The notes under the pieces are model-generated. The model made no database searches and was not told the origin of the DNA. It was given only the letters and a program-made list of their open reading frames with translations. From Amblyomma americanum (lineage: Eukaryota > Arthropoda > Arachnida > Ixodida > Ixodidae): DNA of 64,000 nucleotides. Position numbers and translations under genes: made by a program. The stretch is taken from positions 24,638,269 to 24,702,268 of the forward strand of contig NC_135505.1 of assembly GCF_052857255.1 (NCBI RefSeq). Reading direction: 5' to 3'. Position 1 is the stretch's first letter. Each line of letters starts with the position of its first letter. Positions 46,758 through 60,262 of the stretch are shown piece after piece.

Positions 46758-47894
46758 CATCAAATGCGATTTAAGGTAGCCTTGGCGAACAAATAATTTC
46801 AGTGGTATAGGTTTGGTTAGCTCTTGGTTAACAGTTAGCCCTGTATAGGACTCCTTATGGCATAGTCTTATGCCCCTGCGCAACAGACTCCAATATTTGC
46901 ATGCTCTAGGGCCGCAAGCGAGAAATAAGGACGAACTTTATCAAATTCCTTTGCCAGCCAATCTGAATAACGGCTACTTGGGCGGTCTCATCTGATACTG
47001 TCTCCAATACAGAATGTGCAATATGAATATGGGTTTTGATGCTGCGGCCTCTGATACCACAGACCTGATGCGAGCCTATTGAGTCAGCGAAAAGTAGCTG
47101 CTGATGATTACAAAGAACCTTTGCAGAAAGTTTGTAATCTAATTAAGAGAGGTAAATTGAACGACATATTTCAACTGTTTTCAAGTGATTTGTATCTTTG
47201 TTTTTCAGAGCTAATACACAATTTCCGGATTAGAAAGCGGGAGGCAGTCATAGGAAGCCTGTAAAACCTCCATCAAAACAGGCGCAATATAAAGAGAAAT
47301 ATTTTATAGAACTCGCTAGTAATACCATCTGGCCCAGGAGATGTCTGAGCTGCCAGTTCAAAAATAGCAGATGTAATTTCGTCCAAAGTGATAGGTCTTT
47401 CCAATGCAGTAAACTGCTCATCGTTAAATCGATCTCACCGAAAAACAGCGTGCTTACACGGGGCAGAGAAAGAAGACATGCAAAAACTCAGCGCTTTGTT
47501 TGTGCGGGTCTTCTTTTTCTGTCCCGTGTAAGTGCGCTGTTTTTCGGTGAGATCATGTACCAACTGGCCCGGCAACTATCCTTAATGCCGTCAAGTCGAG
47601 GAAAGGCTTCGTGTAAGCAACTGTAATTTTATCTCCCATTTTTGACCCCACATCCCCCAAACAGCGTCCGATAATAGTCAAAGAAAGCATCGAGAATGCC
47701 AGGAGCATCGCTGTATGCTCAACCACCACAATCAATTTGCAATGAGCAGTCTGCCTTTCATCAATCAGAGCCGGACGAGATTGTTGCTCATCCAGAAACC
47801 TACGGTGCCTAGACCTTATCAAGGCCCCCTTGTATATTTCAGTTTCAAACTGTCGTTGCAGCTGTCGCCGCAGCTGAACACGCCTCGTGTTAAA
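46758..47894 (-). mobile_element. Tx1/L1-like LINE, ORF2 pre-RT and RT, interrupted by foldback and PLE pair
   Basis: Read leftwards from 47894: a pre-RT block ETEIYKGALIRSRHRRFLDE and RPALIDERQTAHCKLIVVVE. A foldback element follows at 47431-47575, then RT fingers ERPITLDEITSAIFELA and TSPGPDGITSEFYKIF (47400-47290). A decayed motif A zone with RGRSIKTHIHIAHSVLE is near 46990-47050, and ELTKPIPLKLFVRQGYLKSH (motif B, R-Q-G) lies near 46770-46830. The 'SPGPDG..sEFYK' and 'vRQG' forms are L1/Tx1-like. The 5' part is separated by the PLE pair inserted at 47907. Confidence 0.65.
47431..47575. mobile_element. Foldback element with PLE terminal sequence
   Basis: Arms 47431-47477 and 47508-47554 are inverted repeats identical at 43 of 47 positions (GATCTCACCGAAAAACAGCG ... 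CGCTGTTTTTCGGTGAGATC) around a 30-base loop. ATGTACCAACTGGCCC, the PLE 3' terminal string, follows at 47555-47570. It looks like an extreme miniature of the inverted PLE pairs in this window and interrupts the Tx1/L1-like LINE. Confidence 0.65.
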
Positions 47895-47906
47895 CTGCAA
47901 CACTCT
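47895..47906 (+). repeat. Target-site duplication, left copy
   Basis: CTGCAACACTCT, identical to 49709-49720. It flanks the PLE inverted pair. Confidence 0.8.
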
Positions 47907-48860
<954 letters not shown>

Positions 48861-49708
48861 TCTTGTCCGCACATGATGACCGATAGTTTTCAAGAGCAGT
48901 CCACGAGGCTTACTAATGCCGGATACCTCTCCCATGTTCAAGTTTCTGTTGCAGAAAAACTTGATAAGAGAATGAAACCAGAAAATCAATGTAATCCAGA
49001 CCCAGTTCCTCGTGAACGGAAAAACCTTGTTGTATTACCTTATCTACACAAGATTTCCCACAATTTAAAAAGAATTGGTCAACGAGCGAATGCGACCGTC
49101 GTGTTCTCGGCGCCGAAAAAACTTGCAACGTTGTGCAAACTAGGGAAAAACCAACACCAACAAAGCGCGTGGATGCGCAAATAGGCACCAGAAGCCCTAC
49201 GTCACGTGCGATGAAGGTGTTGTATATCAAATTCCCTTCTGATGCGGGAAACACTACATCGGCCAGACGGGGAGATGTCTGAACGAGCGCCTAATGGAAC
49301 ACGCTCGCAACGTCAGAAACGGGCAAGGCGGATCGCTGGTTGACCACATTCTCGCATGCAAGTCAAAACCCTGTAAGCCTTTCTTTGATAAAAGTCTTGT
49401 AATAGGAATAAGTAGAGAAAGGTTAACGCGCGAAATCATTGAAGCCGAAAAGATAAATAGGTCAGGATACTCGTGTGTAAGCACACCTTCCATTCTCCTC
49501 TCAGATAAAGAGCTCGTTTTTCTAAGAAATCGATACTGTTCGCACGTGTGATTACTGTTTTCTGGTGTATAAATGTGATGCTTCAGGAGAATAAAATTTG
49601 TTGGAAGTTAGCGCTCGTGGTGTTCGTCTCTCGTCTCTTGTGTCCTCGTCTTTTGCTGCGCTACAGTGCATTGGAACTATGTACCAACAAGCCCAAAAAG
49701 CCACGCTA
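48861..49708 (+). mobile_element. Penelope-like element, right arm of near-perfect palindrome
   Basis: Nearly the exact reverse complement of 47907-48720, plus 30-odd further bases with the PLE terminal ATGTACCAACAAGCCC (49679-49694). It reads [20 protein letters not shown] and [14 protein letters not shown], then breaks by frameshift near 49140 and a stop near 49190 and 49245. [20 protein letters not shown] resumes, and the complete tail is [35 protein letters not shown] 12-bp target duplication follows at 49709. Confidence 0.85.
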
Positions 49709-49720
49709 CTGCAACACTCT
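49709..49720 (+). repeat. Target-site duplication, right copy
   Basis: CTGCAACACTCT, identical to 47895-47906. Confidence 0.8.
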
Positions 49721-50316
49721 AGCGCTGTGCACTGCACAGTGTCTTTTTCTTTCACTAATACTGAAATGAAACCAATATTCACTTTTGAGCTATGTGGTGG
49801 TAGTTACAGAGAGATGTGCGTAGCCGTGGACAATGTTATGCCACAAACACGGCACTAGAACAATACGCGTTGGCGTTGAAAACATTTCTGCAGAAAAGCG
49901 GCACGGCAGTTGGCCGCTTGCGTACATTGATGATGAGAAAGTTCAAGAAGCGCATAACTAGGACGGAGAGCCCTTGCTTTCGCACCATAATCGGAGAGGC
50001 CTTTGGCGTGCAGTGGGCGTTGTCAGTCTAATGTGTATGGTGATGAATATTTGTTAATAAATCTTAAGTGAGCAGGAACACCGCTCATGAACAGGCGTCA
50101 TGGTTAGTCATCAGCATAATCATTTTGCATGCAGGAAGGAATAATCACGGCATGTGATCCATAAACAGTTTCCACTGTCTCACGCGCCCATTCATTAAAC
50201 GCAAAACCCTAGGTTCCCTCTATACTGCAATCCCCTGCTTTGTTGGACGTAATGATAGAGAAAGTGCCACTAGTATTGAAGCCTCACTATTACTCCGGTT
50301 TCTGTTGTTGGAACAG
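49721..50316. other. End of second large lipase intron, possible Tx1/L1-like remnant
   Basis: The interrupted Tx1/L1-like LINE should continue here on the - strand, but its text is too decayed to read with confidence. The intron ends with TTTCTGTTGTTGGAACAG (50299-50316), a reasonable acceptor for the third lipase exon. Confidence 0.45.
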
Positions 50317-50467
50317 CTTCGACGAAGTCGGCCGCTACGATGTGGCCGCAGTCATTGACCACGTCCTCAATAAAACCAGTGCACCAAGGCTGACGCTTCT
50401 CAGTTTTTCGCAAGGGTTCCTCGCAAGCCTCGTTCTCCTCTCCACCAGGCCGGAATACAACAAGAAG
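50317..50467 (+). CDS. Acid-lipase-like gene, internal exon with catalytic serine
   Basis: This 151-bp exon begins with the third base of a Ser codon (AG|C) and reads SFDEVGRYDVAAVIDHVLNK, RLTLLSFSQGFLASLVLL, TRPEYNKK, ending in phase 0 at AAG|GTGCGT. It matches the family block 'SfDEMg.YDlPa.IdyiL..tg...l.YvGHSQGTt..f...s..Peyn.Ki', and the exon limits fit those of vertebrate acid lipases as I remember them. The nucleophile elbow is S-F-S-Q-G instead of G-H-S-Q-G. The serine is kept, but the first Gly, the His and the TT after it are changed. The exons with the catalytic Asp and His must lie right of 64000, since none was found to the window end. Confidence 0.87.
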
Positions 50468-51189
50468 GTGCGTTGCTGCATATGTTTTTTTGCGCAACGT
50501 GAATACGTAAATACGATGAATGAAAGACCGCCTTCATGACTCTGTGTAAAAGGAGTGGAAAATGTTGAGGAAAATTCACGGAAAACAAAGAAAGGAAGGA
50601 GTCAATATGTTCAAAGCAGCAACTAGTTTGCACTGATTCATATTTTAACTACACCATACGAGAACCTAAGCACACTTAATTAATGAAGAAATTATTGATC
50701 TCTCAGTGTATAATTGACAAGCGTTAGCCGTGCCAAAATATTATTGCCTGATGCACTAAATTGCGTTGCTTTATATAAACCAAACACAGCGAGCTACATA
50801 CAACCTTCTGAGATACGTCTCCTCCATTAAATGATTGCGCTTCATAATTATCTACTTCTTGAATGCCTTTCTATGCGTGTAGGTACGTATAGGTTATATT
50901 ATTTGTGGATCATCCTTTTTGGAGAAGCGATATTAGCATGAATAACACTTGAAGCTTTGAAGTTTGAAATATATTCAAGTTGTCATGTACAGAAAGAACA
51001 TTACACAGGCAGAGGACACTCGGAAAAAAGATGAACTACTTAGTTTGCCCGGCCCTCAGCCCCTACAGTGTAAGAAGCAAGGACAACGAGAAAAGATCAG
51101 GCAGTTCAGGAGCACATACGTATTATAAAAAAATAACACTCAGTAATATAAAGGTAGTAAAGAGCACTCATAGTGAGCGAGAAACAATC
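50468..51189. other. Start of third lipase intron
   Basis: Donor GTGCGT at 50468. AT-rich sequence with no recognised element. No further lipase exon (for example the 'ALGPVA' block) was found up to 64000. Confidence 0.5.
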
Positions 51190-52000
51190 AATAGAAATAC
51201 AAAAGTACGAGTGCAATGCGAAGTATATCAAGTGGACGCAGGTATTAGTTTTCAAGTTCTAAAGATTGCAATCGATTGAGTAACAGACGTGGAGAAGTGG
51301 GAGAATGATCAATGTTCGCAATTTGTAACTTGTATAGCAACGCTGACAACGTGTAAACAAATCGTTGCTTGCCATAATTAGTCCTTGGTTGCGAAACGGT
51401 CCATCTTTCTTGTTGATGTGTTGAATATAGAGAATTTTTTTGTATTATGTGGGTGTGTTGGAGGCTTTTGTCATCATTACGCGACAGTTTTTTATTAGAT
51501 GCGGTCTGAAGTTGTATAGGTGAAAAATACTTGTCAAACGGGCACGTGAAAAGCAGGTAAAATAGGGTTCTCTAACAGGATATTGATAATTGCTCTTATC
51601 GCTCTTTTTTGCAAAATATATATTTTCGTTTTGTATGTTCGCCTCGTCGTACCTTCGATGATTTGGCCATAGTTAAGTTGTCCTTTAATCAATGAATTGT
51701 AAGTTATTTTCCCAGGGAGGGTTATCGTAAATTTGAGGTGTAATAATGCGCTAATAACAGAGGTAACTTTTGTTGTGATGTTATTAATATCTTCATCCCA
51801 CCGGTGCTGAGGGCTTAGGTCACTTCGCAGGAATTTGCGTTTGTTCAAAACAATATAGAATTTGCCTACGGCCAACAGTGAAGTTGATAAACACGGTAAG
51901 CAGTAAGAAGCTTCGCTCAAAACTGTCATCTGATAAAAGATTAACCGCCTCTGTTATATTACCGAATTGCTATATTTGAGCGATTCTTTACGGAGTTACG
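51190..52000 (-). mobile_element. Jockey/CR1-superfamily LINE, ORF2 C-terminal part
   Basis: An intact stretch 51929-51534 reads NNITTKVTSVISALLHLKFT, IKGQLNYGQIIEGTTRRT and LQKRAIRAIINILLENP, the RT thumb and post-RT region. The decayed tail keeps traces of the RTNYG..LCY type ending used by the LINEs at 5092 and 23430, so it is probably that family or a close one. Confidence 0.6.
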
Positions 52001-52896
52001 GAGAAACTGTTAAGCGCTCATTGGCGGGTTGAGCGCCTTTAAGTTCCGAAGATTTAACCGAAAGAGCACAAGCAGAAAAGCAGAGGAGAAGGCAAGGGGG
52101 TGAGAGAGCTCTGACCGGTGATAGAAGGGTGGCGCCACGACGAGTAGCTCCAATTCGACAGCAAAAGCGATTGGATAGTTAGGATAGCGATTAATTGACC
52201 ACTCCGAGCACCTTCATTGTCTTTGGATAAGACGGGATTAGAGCTTTCCACATGCCACATCTCACTGTTATGGAGGCTTCCCAAATTTGCGCACCTATGG
52301 CGGACGGTGCCTATGTTAGACAGAAAGCACGAAGAAAGATGTCTGTGCCCGTCTGGCACACGGCAGTTCCTGTTCATTCAGGACAGGATCTCTTATATGA
52401 CCTGCGCCGAAATCAAGTGACCAACTGTGGAGGTTTCAATTTCTAAGCCACCCGTGCTTTTAAAGAGCAGCAATTCATCTCCTGTTCTATCAGACCATCC
52501 TTGAAGCCTTGAAGCACGAAGGAGTTGCTCGAATTGAACATACGCGCCTTGCGAAAGGCAAATGGCAAATGCGAATTAGGCGCGCAAGCAGTTCGGTTTT
52601 CACTTCGCTTCCGGTATTCAGATTCAGTATTCCTGATTCGTCTGTTGTTCGGACTGCGATAATGAGTTATGGTCCACATATGCTGGGTTGGTCATTGTCT
52701 GCAATCTTAGATCCCCGGGAATCTTCCACAAATCCTGGCGCAGAGGTGCAGTGGTCATGCGATAGCCAGTGTCTTTCTATAGCAGGCGCTGTAAACGATG
52801 AGAAATGGGTTGCTTGGCTTCGGTTGCGATCCAGTTTGCTCTTCACGAACAGGCTCTCACGGATAATTTCGCTGACGCCTGCCACAAAACCGGCTT
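52001..52896. other. Intron left of the tetranucleotide block
   Basis: Contains long open frames on + (52509-52896) that continue into the microsatellite, but no domain or splice evidence. I do not count it as coding. Confidence 0.45.
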
Positions 52897-53581
<685 letters not shown>

Positions 53582-53657
53582 GGGAAGGCAGGCAGGCAGG
53601 CAGGCACAGGCAGACAGGCAGGCAGGCACAGGCAGGCACAGGCAGGCACAGGCAGGC

Positions 53658-53698
<41 letters not shown>

Positions 53699-53699
53699 C

Positions 53700-53740
<41 letters not shown>

Positions 53741-53804
53741 CAAGCAGGCAGGCAGGCAGGCAGGCACAGGCAGGAACAGGCAGGCACAGGCAGGCACAGG
53801 CAGG
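53582..53804. repeat. (GGCA)n / GGCACA microsatellite
   Basis: GGCA units interspersed with ACA (GGCACAGGCAGGCACAGG). It is less regular than the two blocks on its left and ends in CAGGGCTACATG. Confidence 0.95.
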
Positions 53805-54024
53805 CCAGGGCTACATGCGGGGAATGGCCACTGTAGCTGCTAGCGCACTAAAAATCAGAGTTTTCAAGCAATTGCATTGCCAGGCGACCTGGGGTGCCCC
53901 TGATCCTGGCGACCAGAGCCCATAGCGCACCCTGTCATCCGAGTACTACTTTCTAATGTAGCATTCGACCGCCATTTTCTATGGGAACATACCACTTATC
54001 CCAACCCCGAATCCCTAGCGGCTG

Positions 54025-55080
54025 CGCAACAAATAACGAAGGTGGTGGTCAAAACTGCGACGCTGCGGTGGGTGTCAGGAATCTTGCTGCGAGTAGACCC
54101 CCATTTGAAACGGAACCTGGTAATGTTCAACGCAAATTCGTTATCCAATGACGCTAACCTAGAAGTGCCGCTCGAGGAACTAGCGGGTATTAAATGGGTG
54201 TCATTGGTATGTTATAGTGAGGTTAATAGGACAGATGAGGCGTATACAGTGCAAAATGGAGGGCACGTGCTGTGCTATCGTGGATTAGCGGATACAGAAA
54301 ACGTCAGTTCGGAATTTGTGCTCAGTAGGGACACAACTTCAAAACAGAGAAATTCTATGCTATTAACGAAAGCGGGGCATGTATTGCTCCTAAGCTTAAT
54401 AATAGGTGGATATCAAAGCTCTAAAGGCCTACGCACGTGTCTAGTCATGATGGCAAGATAGTCAAAAGACTAAGACATGGAATCGACAATAAGTAAAGTG
54501 AAAACGCAAGTGCACTCTTCTGATGAATGACTTTAACGCCAAGGTAAGCAGGGAAGAGACCAAGCGCTGGGTGATTATGCCATCGATTCTAGCAATACCA
54601 AAGGAGAGTTGTTCGTAGTGTTTGCAGAGCGAAATAATTTACAGATTATGAATACCTGCTTCCGTAATCGGGAGAACCGTAACTGAACGCGTAATAGCCG
54701 AAATGTCAAGACTGAAAATATAACGTAATTCGAATTGTACGGGAATCCCCTCATCATTACGGTGTGCGCAATAGAAGAAGGCGGTATGATGGTTAGGACA
54801 CTACCAAGCTCTATGAGGCAATGAATGATCTGACTGAAAAATGCCAAAACATGAAAGCTTCCAACTCCATTCAAGGAATAACGCTGACCGCGCTCTCAAA
54901 GCTAATCATTAAGCGTAAGGTATATGACATAAAGTAGCATATTACGCAGATAGTGGACCATGCTATAAAGCCGGGAGGCCACTTAAGATTATTTAGTTAA
55001 GAGGAAACCATGCGTAGACAAATATCAGACGCAAACGCCATGTTACATGGAGGGCCTATTGAATTTTAGCATCTTGTATT
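54025..55080 (+). mobile_element. RTE-type LINE relic, endonuclease region
   Basis: The + strand reads LVMFNANSLSNDANLEVPLE and ELAGIKWVSLVC, the RTE endonuclease start ('i.tfNarsLs.da.l..Ll.e...ik.d.igl.E'). The later FVVFAERNNLQIMNTCFRNR is a hallmark of RTE endonucleases near 54617-54676. Stops and shifts are many and the RT is largely missing. It is on the opposite strand from the RTE at 39575-40865. Confidence 0.6.
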
Positions 55081-55635
55081 TGTTTTTTCCTTTCCAATAT
55101 AGGTACGAGGAGAGGCTGGGACTAAAGGCACCGAGTGCCTGACGAACGTCCCGACCCGCTTGTGTACAGAATCGAGAGCAAACACAGAAACTACGGAACG
55201 ATTACATTCAAAGTTGAACAATGAATTGTAGAAAAAAAAATGCAGTTAGGTTGCACTCTCACATAACAATTAATCATCTATACAAGGCACAAATCTTATA
55301 CAAAATAAGCGCATACTACTAAAATTGGAAATGCGTACTCTTGGTATATAAAAGCTGTTTGCATACTTGTGTTAAAATACTTAACAAAACACGTTGTGGA
55401 GCTAGTTGGTGAGCGTCCTGTGTACTTCTTCCTGTGCCCTTGTTTTTTTGTAGCGCTATAAAGAACTTCGAGAAACTATGTCAAAATAAAACGAAGAAAA
55501 CTAATGTCAGTATTTAACGTAGAACGAAACAAAGGAGATCAAGCACTAAGAAACCAATTACGAAAGAAAGTGGAAGGTCTAGTCCAACGAGAAAGGCTGG
55601 ATCAACTATTCCACCGAGATAAAAAAATATGACTC
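55081..55635. other. Intron between RTE relic and CR1 LINE
   Basis: AT-rich sequence, nothing recognised. It ends directly at the ATCATCATC tail of the next LINE. Confidence 0.45.
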
Positions 55636-58530
55636 TAATCATCATCATCGTCATTTATTTACCGTTAAGGGCCCCAGGGGGCATTATATAAGGGGGGGGG
55701 GCGAACAATAATCATGTCACAAAGAACAAAATTGGAGCATAAACTTAACACATGTAGATACAACTGTGAACACTTCAAAAGAAAAACAAGCAAGTAAGTG
55801 AGTAAACAAAAGAAAAAGAAAGAAAAAGGGCCTTCAACAGGAATTATTTGGGGAATAAATCAATTAACATCTGTTTAAATTTTAGGGAATTAACTTCATT
55901 CACAACACTGCCTGGAAGGACATTCCTCTCGGCTATGGCAGCTGGCAAGAACGAGGAATTGAACGCATTGGTTGAACAATGAATGCGTTGATTACTACGG
56001 CAATTATACAAACGTCGCGATGATCTTAAAGGGGGCATAATTAGGCTCTCACGCAGTTTGGGAAAATTATAATAAAGTTTATGAAATAGACAGAGTCTTG
56101 CTATCTTACGACGGGATGCCAAGGAAGGTAAACCAACAGAGGATTTGATATTAGTAACACTCGACCGAGAATCATAATTTGATATTATAAACCGAGCGGC
56201 TTGATTTTGAATGGCCTCTAACATATGTGTTAAATACTTTTGATGGGGATTCCAAATGCTCGATGCATATTCAAGTTTAGTGCGGATGAAAGTTTCGTAT
56301 GCGATTAGTCTAACCTTAGGGGGAGAAAATGTGAGCGATCGTCTGATGAATCCTAGTGATTTAGAAACGCTAGCAGCAAGGGACGTTATGTGCTTCGACC
56401 AGTTAAGATCACTTGTTACTTCTATGCCGAGGTACCTGTAGGATTCAACTTCAGATAGCGCGGTCCTGTTTAGCGTGTAAGAAAAGTGCAGGTTAGATCG
56501 TTTACGGGACACGTGCATAAACTTGCATTTAGTTTCGTTCAGTTTCATGAGCCAGGTCGAGCACCAACTTTGTATCAAGTTCAGGTCGTCCTGCAGCAAT
56601 GACTGGTCTTTCGTAGTGCTAACACGGCGGTAAAGAACGCAATCATCTGCGAACAAACGGATGGATGATGAAATGCCGACAGGAAGGTCATTGATAAAGA
56701 CAAGAAACAGGAGCGGCCCAAGAACTGAGCCCTGAGGCACTCCAGAGGTGACTTTAGTGACGGTAGAAGGATGGTTGTTGATGACGGTGTATTGCGAACG
56801 ATTAGTTAGGAAACTGCAAATCCATGATAATATCAGCGGGTGCAGTGAAAGGGAGGAAGGTTTAGCCAAGAGGCGCTGGTGAGGAACTCGGTCGAAAGCT
56901 TTCGAAAAATCGAGGTAGATATTATCTGTTTGAAACAAGGAGTCAAGGTTTAGGTGGAGGTCAGTCGTAAATTCGAAAAGTTGAGTTTCACATGAGTAGC
57001 CAGAACGGAATCCGTGTTGGTTTGGAAAGAAAAAAGAATTTCTATCGAGGTGATTAGCTACTTGGGAGTAAATAATATGTTCAAGTAGTTTACACGCAAT
57101 GCATGTTAGCGAGATGGGACGATAATTTGATGGATCAGAGCGGTTACCTGCCTTAAAGCAAGGATTGCGTAAAAATGATTTGCAGGAAATGACTGGATAT
57201 TACTTTGGTACCTTTAAGAATTTTCGCAGAAAGGTTGTCGGGCCCAGGAGCACTTGATACCTTTAAATCTTCAATAAGCCTACATATTCATTCGGCTGAG
57301 ATACTAACAGGTGGCATTTCAGATACATTTAGGCTCTGTGATGTAGGAATGTTTACGGCTGGTTCGTTGGTGAAAACAGATGAGAAGTACGTATTCATTA
57401 CGTCCGAGCGAAGCTCATTTGGAACATGACAACCATCTTGATCTAATAAAGATATATTATGTGAACCGCTACGACCTGGAGTTAAAATAGTCCAAAACTT
57501 TTTTGGGTTGTTTCGAAGGATATCGAGTACGTCATTGTTGTAAAAGTCTTGTTTAGTGCTCTTAAGCAACTTAGTATAATTTCTCAGACAGCTAAAATAT
57601 TTCTCCCATTTAGACGCTAAGTTGGAGCTCTTAGCTTCTCTAAATAATTGTTTTTTCTTATTGCACAGACTTCTTAAAGAGTTGGTAAACCACGGTTTCC
57701 CGGCATCACCACGAATGCAAACGAGGGGTACATAAGATTCAGTTAAAGAGGTGATTTTTTCTTTATACATGGACCAGTTCTCATCAATAGACCTGAAAGA
57801 AGCAGTCTGTTCGAAGTGGAGAAGAAATTTGGCTAGTTCCTCATTGATTTTAGAAAAATTGGCTTTTTTGTAGTCGCGTATGTATTTCGCTGAGCGTTGT
57901 CGTGAAGTATTGCGAACTGAAAAGTTGAACAACACTATGCTATGATCGCTAAGAGCGGTGATGGATGACAAAGACTGCATTAAATCAGGATTAGATGCAA
58001 GAGCAAGATCTAGGATGTTAGTGCCCCGAGTTGGTATTCTGACTGCTTGAGAGAGGTCAAACGAAAGAATAAGGTCCAAAAATTCTCTGGAATGGCGGGA
58101 AGATGCGGTTAGATTATCCCAGTCGATGTCTGGGAAATTAAAATCGCCGCTAACTATGAGGTTGGCATTGGGAAACTTTATTTATGTCGAGCAGAATGAT
58201 ACTTAAGTCGTCGATGAAGGAATGATCGGAGTCAGGTGCTCGGTAACATGCGATTATTATATTAGTGCAATGAGCAAGAGAAACGTTCACGCAAATGATT
58301 TCGCTTTTACTATTGACTGCGATAGCAGAAGACACCAGAATACTTTTAACAAGAACCATCACGCCACCTCCCCTACGCCCTGGTCTGTCACGATGGAAAC
58401 AAGTGAAGGTTTGCTTATCTTGGAAAAGTTCGTCATTCAGTATATCAGGTGTGAGCCACGTTTCAGTAAAGCTGGCAATATCTGTGCTGTTGTCTTGCAA
58501 TATAGCTTCCACGGCTTCTTTGGAAAATAA
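55636..58530 (-). mobile_element. CR1-type LINE: ORF2 (APE endonuclease and RT) and 3' end
   Basis: Read leftwards from 58530: endonuclease DIASFTETWLTPDILNDELF, HRDRPGRRGGGVMVLVK, a frameshift near 58170, DFNFPDIDWDN, ALSDHSIVLFNF (57940), KPWFTNSLRSLCNKKKQLF, RT fingers SNYRPISLTCIACKLLEHII (about 57110), motif A YLDFSKAFDRVPHQRLL (56905), motif B VTSGVPQGSVLGPLLF (about 56730), box RLFADDCVLYRR (about 56640), and an intact 364-codon RT/C-terminal frame 56938-55844 ending KQMLIDLFPK. The 3' UTR ends in (GAT)n (55636-55650 on +). A few frameshifts make it non-autonomous as read. It shares its family with 25195-26330. Confidence 0.85.
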
Positions 58531-58643
58531 CTTCGGATATTTGTTTGTAAAACGGAAACTGATTTATCGGTTGGGGCAGGGGCTGCACGCGTGCGATTTT
58601 TTAAACATTGGTGCATAAAGGACCTGTGTGCCTGCGGTGAGCG

Positions 58644-59785
58644 CTATAAATTTAATTCAACCACAGAATCTTCAACAGCATCGTACACAAACTGATTGTT
58701 GTTCATGATGAGCTTATCAAAACGGATTTTAAATGAGCCACCCCGTTGCTGACCATACGAAAAAAGTTTCTTCCTTGCCAAGCGAACGCGTGCAGAGTAG
58801 TCCTCACGGACAGAAAAGGAAGAATTTTTAAGCTTGGAGCTGGCAGAAAGGATACGCCCTTTGTCTTTAAATCTCATAAAATTTACAATGATAGGGCGGT
58901 TTTTTCCTTGTTGGAAACGGCCAAGTCTGCGAACACGCTCAATATCATGGCTATCAATTGTGACATCGAGCTCGTCCGCGCAGAATGAAATAATCCGCGA
59001 TTCAGACTCGGACCAAGATTCATCTTGTTGATCTGTGATTCCAAAAAACAGCAAATTGGACCGTCGGAGACGGTTCTCAGCGTCATCACATTTATCTGAA
59101 AGTAGCTTAATGTCGGATGAAAGTTTAACCATCTCAGGATCTGCTGATAAACTCGGGCTACTTAACTGATTAGAGCTCGTAATTTGTTCCAGGGCGTCAA
59201 CTCGCACCGAAAGGCTGGATATATTGAATCCTCGACCTTCGACTGAGCAGCCCTAATCAACGCTAGTTCACTAAGCACAGTTTTTTTAGAGCATTCAATG
59301 CGGGATATAGCCAAGGCAGTTGACTCGAGGGACGGGTTAGGGGCGTTATTGTCTGGGGGTCCTGGGTTCAATTCCACATCCCCGGCTAGCACAAGCATTA
59401 GGCAAACGACATAGGCGTTGATACACTGGTAACATGAAGTGCACAAGAACTTTCGCAAACTGCAGTCAGCGTCGATGGGGCACGACACCGCAACCAAAAA
59501 CGCGTTATCAGAGCGAATGTAAATTGAATTTGGTAAGTAACCAACCTGCAGGAAAAAGGGCAATCGTGTGACCTGCATCGTTGCGGTGGCGTGCCCCGAG
59601 TGATCGCAGTGTGATGGCGGTATTTGTACTCCAATCAATGCGGTGGCGCTGAGCGTAGTTCCTGGTTGCCAGATGCGGAAACGGTTCGCCAGATGGGGAA
59701 AGGTTGAAACAAGCAGGTACTGCACGGCTTCGCTTTCGTTGTCCATGAAGTCAGCTTGCTGCCAAACGTCGGAATCCATGTCCAC
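58644..59785 (-). mobile_element. CR1-type LINE: ORF1 with 2A motif, coiled coil and RRM-like domain
   Basis: From 59785: MDMDSDVWQQADFMDN, then a hydrophobic, Cys-containing stretch CINAYVVCLMLVLA running straight into GDVELNPGP (59357-59383) and PDNNAPNP. The D-V-E-x-N-P-G-P string is the full 2A/StopGo consensus, at which ribosomes skip the Gly-Pro bond. After a frameshift near 59225 a coiled-coil-like part (VDALEQITSSNQL, VKLSSDIKLLSDKCDDAENR) leads into an RRM-like RNA-binding domain (LRRSNLLFFGITDQQDES, IERVRRLGRFQQGKNRPII, VNFMRFKDKGRI), and the protein ends at 58644. The cleavage itself is inferred, not shown. Confidence 0.75.
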
Positions 59786-60262
59786 GTTGTAACAGCTGCC
59801 TTGACAGCCCGGCAGCGTGGTAATTTATATGAGTAAGGCTCCAATCAATGCGGTGGCGCTGAGCGTAGTTCCTGGTTGCCAGATGCGGAAACAGTTCGCC
59901 AGATGGGGAAAGGTTGAAACAAGCGGGTACTGCACGGCGTCGCTGTTGTTGTCCATGAAGTTAGCTTGCTGCCAAACGTCGGAATCCATGTCCAGGTTGT
60001 AACAGCTGCCTTGACAGCCCGGCAGCGTGGTAATCCATATGAGTAAGGCTCTAATCAATGCGGTGGTGCTGAGCGTAGTTCCTGGTTTCCATATGCGGAA
60101 ACGGTTCGCCAGATGGGGAAAGCTTGAAACAAGCGGGTACTGCACGGCGTCGCTTTCGTTGTCCATGAAGTCAGCTTGCTGCCAAACGTCGGAATCCATG
60201 TCCAGGTTGTAACAGCTGCCTTGACAGCCCGGCAGCGTGGTAATCCATATAAGTAAGGCCTG
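59631..60262. repeat. 210-bp tandem repeat, about 3 units, at the 5' end of the CR1-type LINE
   Basis: Units start at about 59631, 59841 and 60051 (each with AATCAATGCGGTGG) and are nearly identical, from TGAGCGTAGTTCCTGGTT to GGCAGCGTGGTAAT. The spacing of 210 bases equals 70 codons, so on the - strand a repeated peptide (MDMDSDVWQQAD, then FPHLANRFRIW) continues in frame from one unit to the next. A single stop (TAA for TGG, near 59825) separates the upstream copies from the ORF1 start at 59785. Confidence 0.85.
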
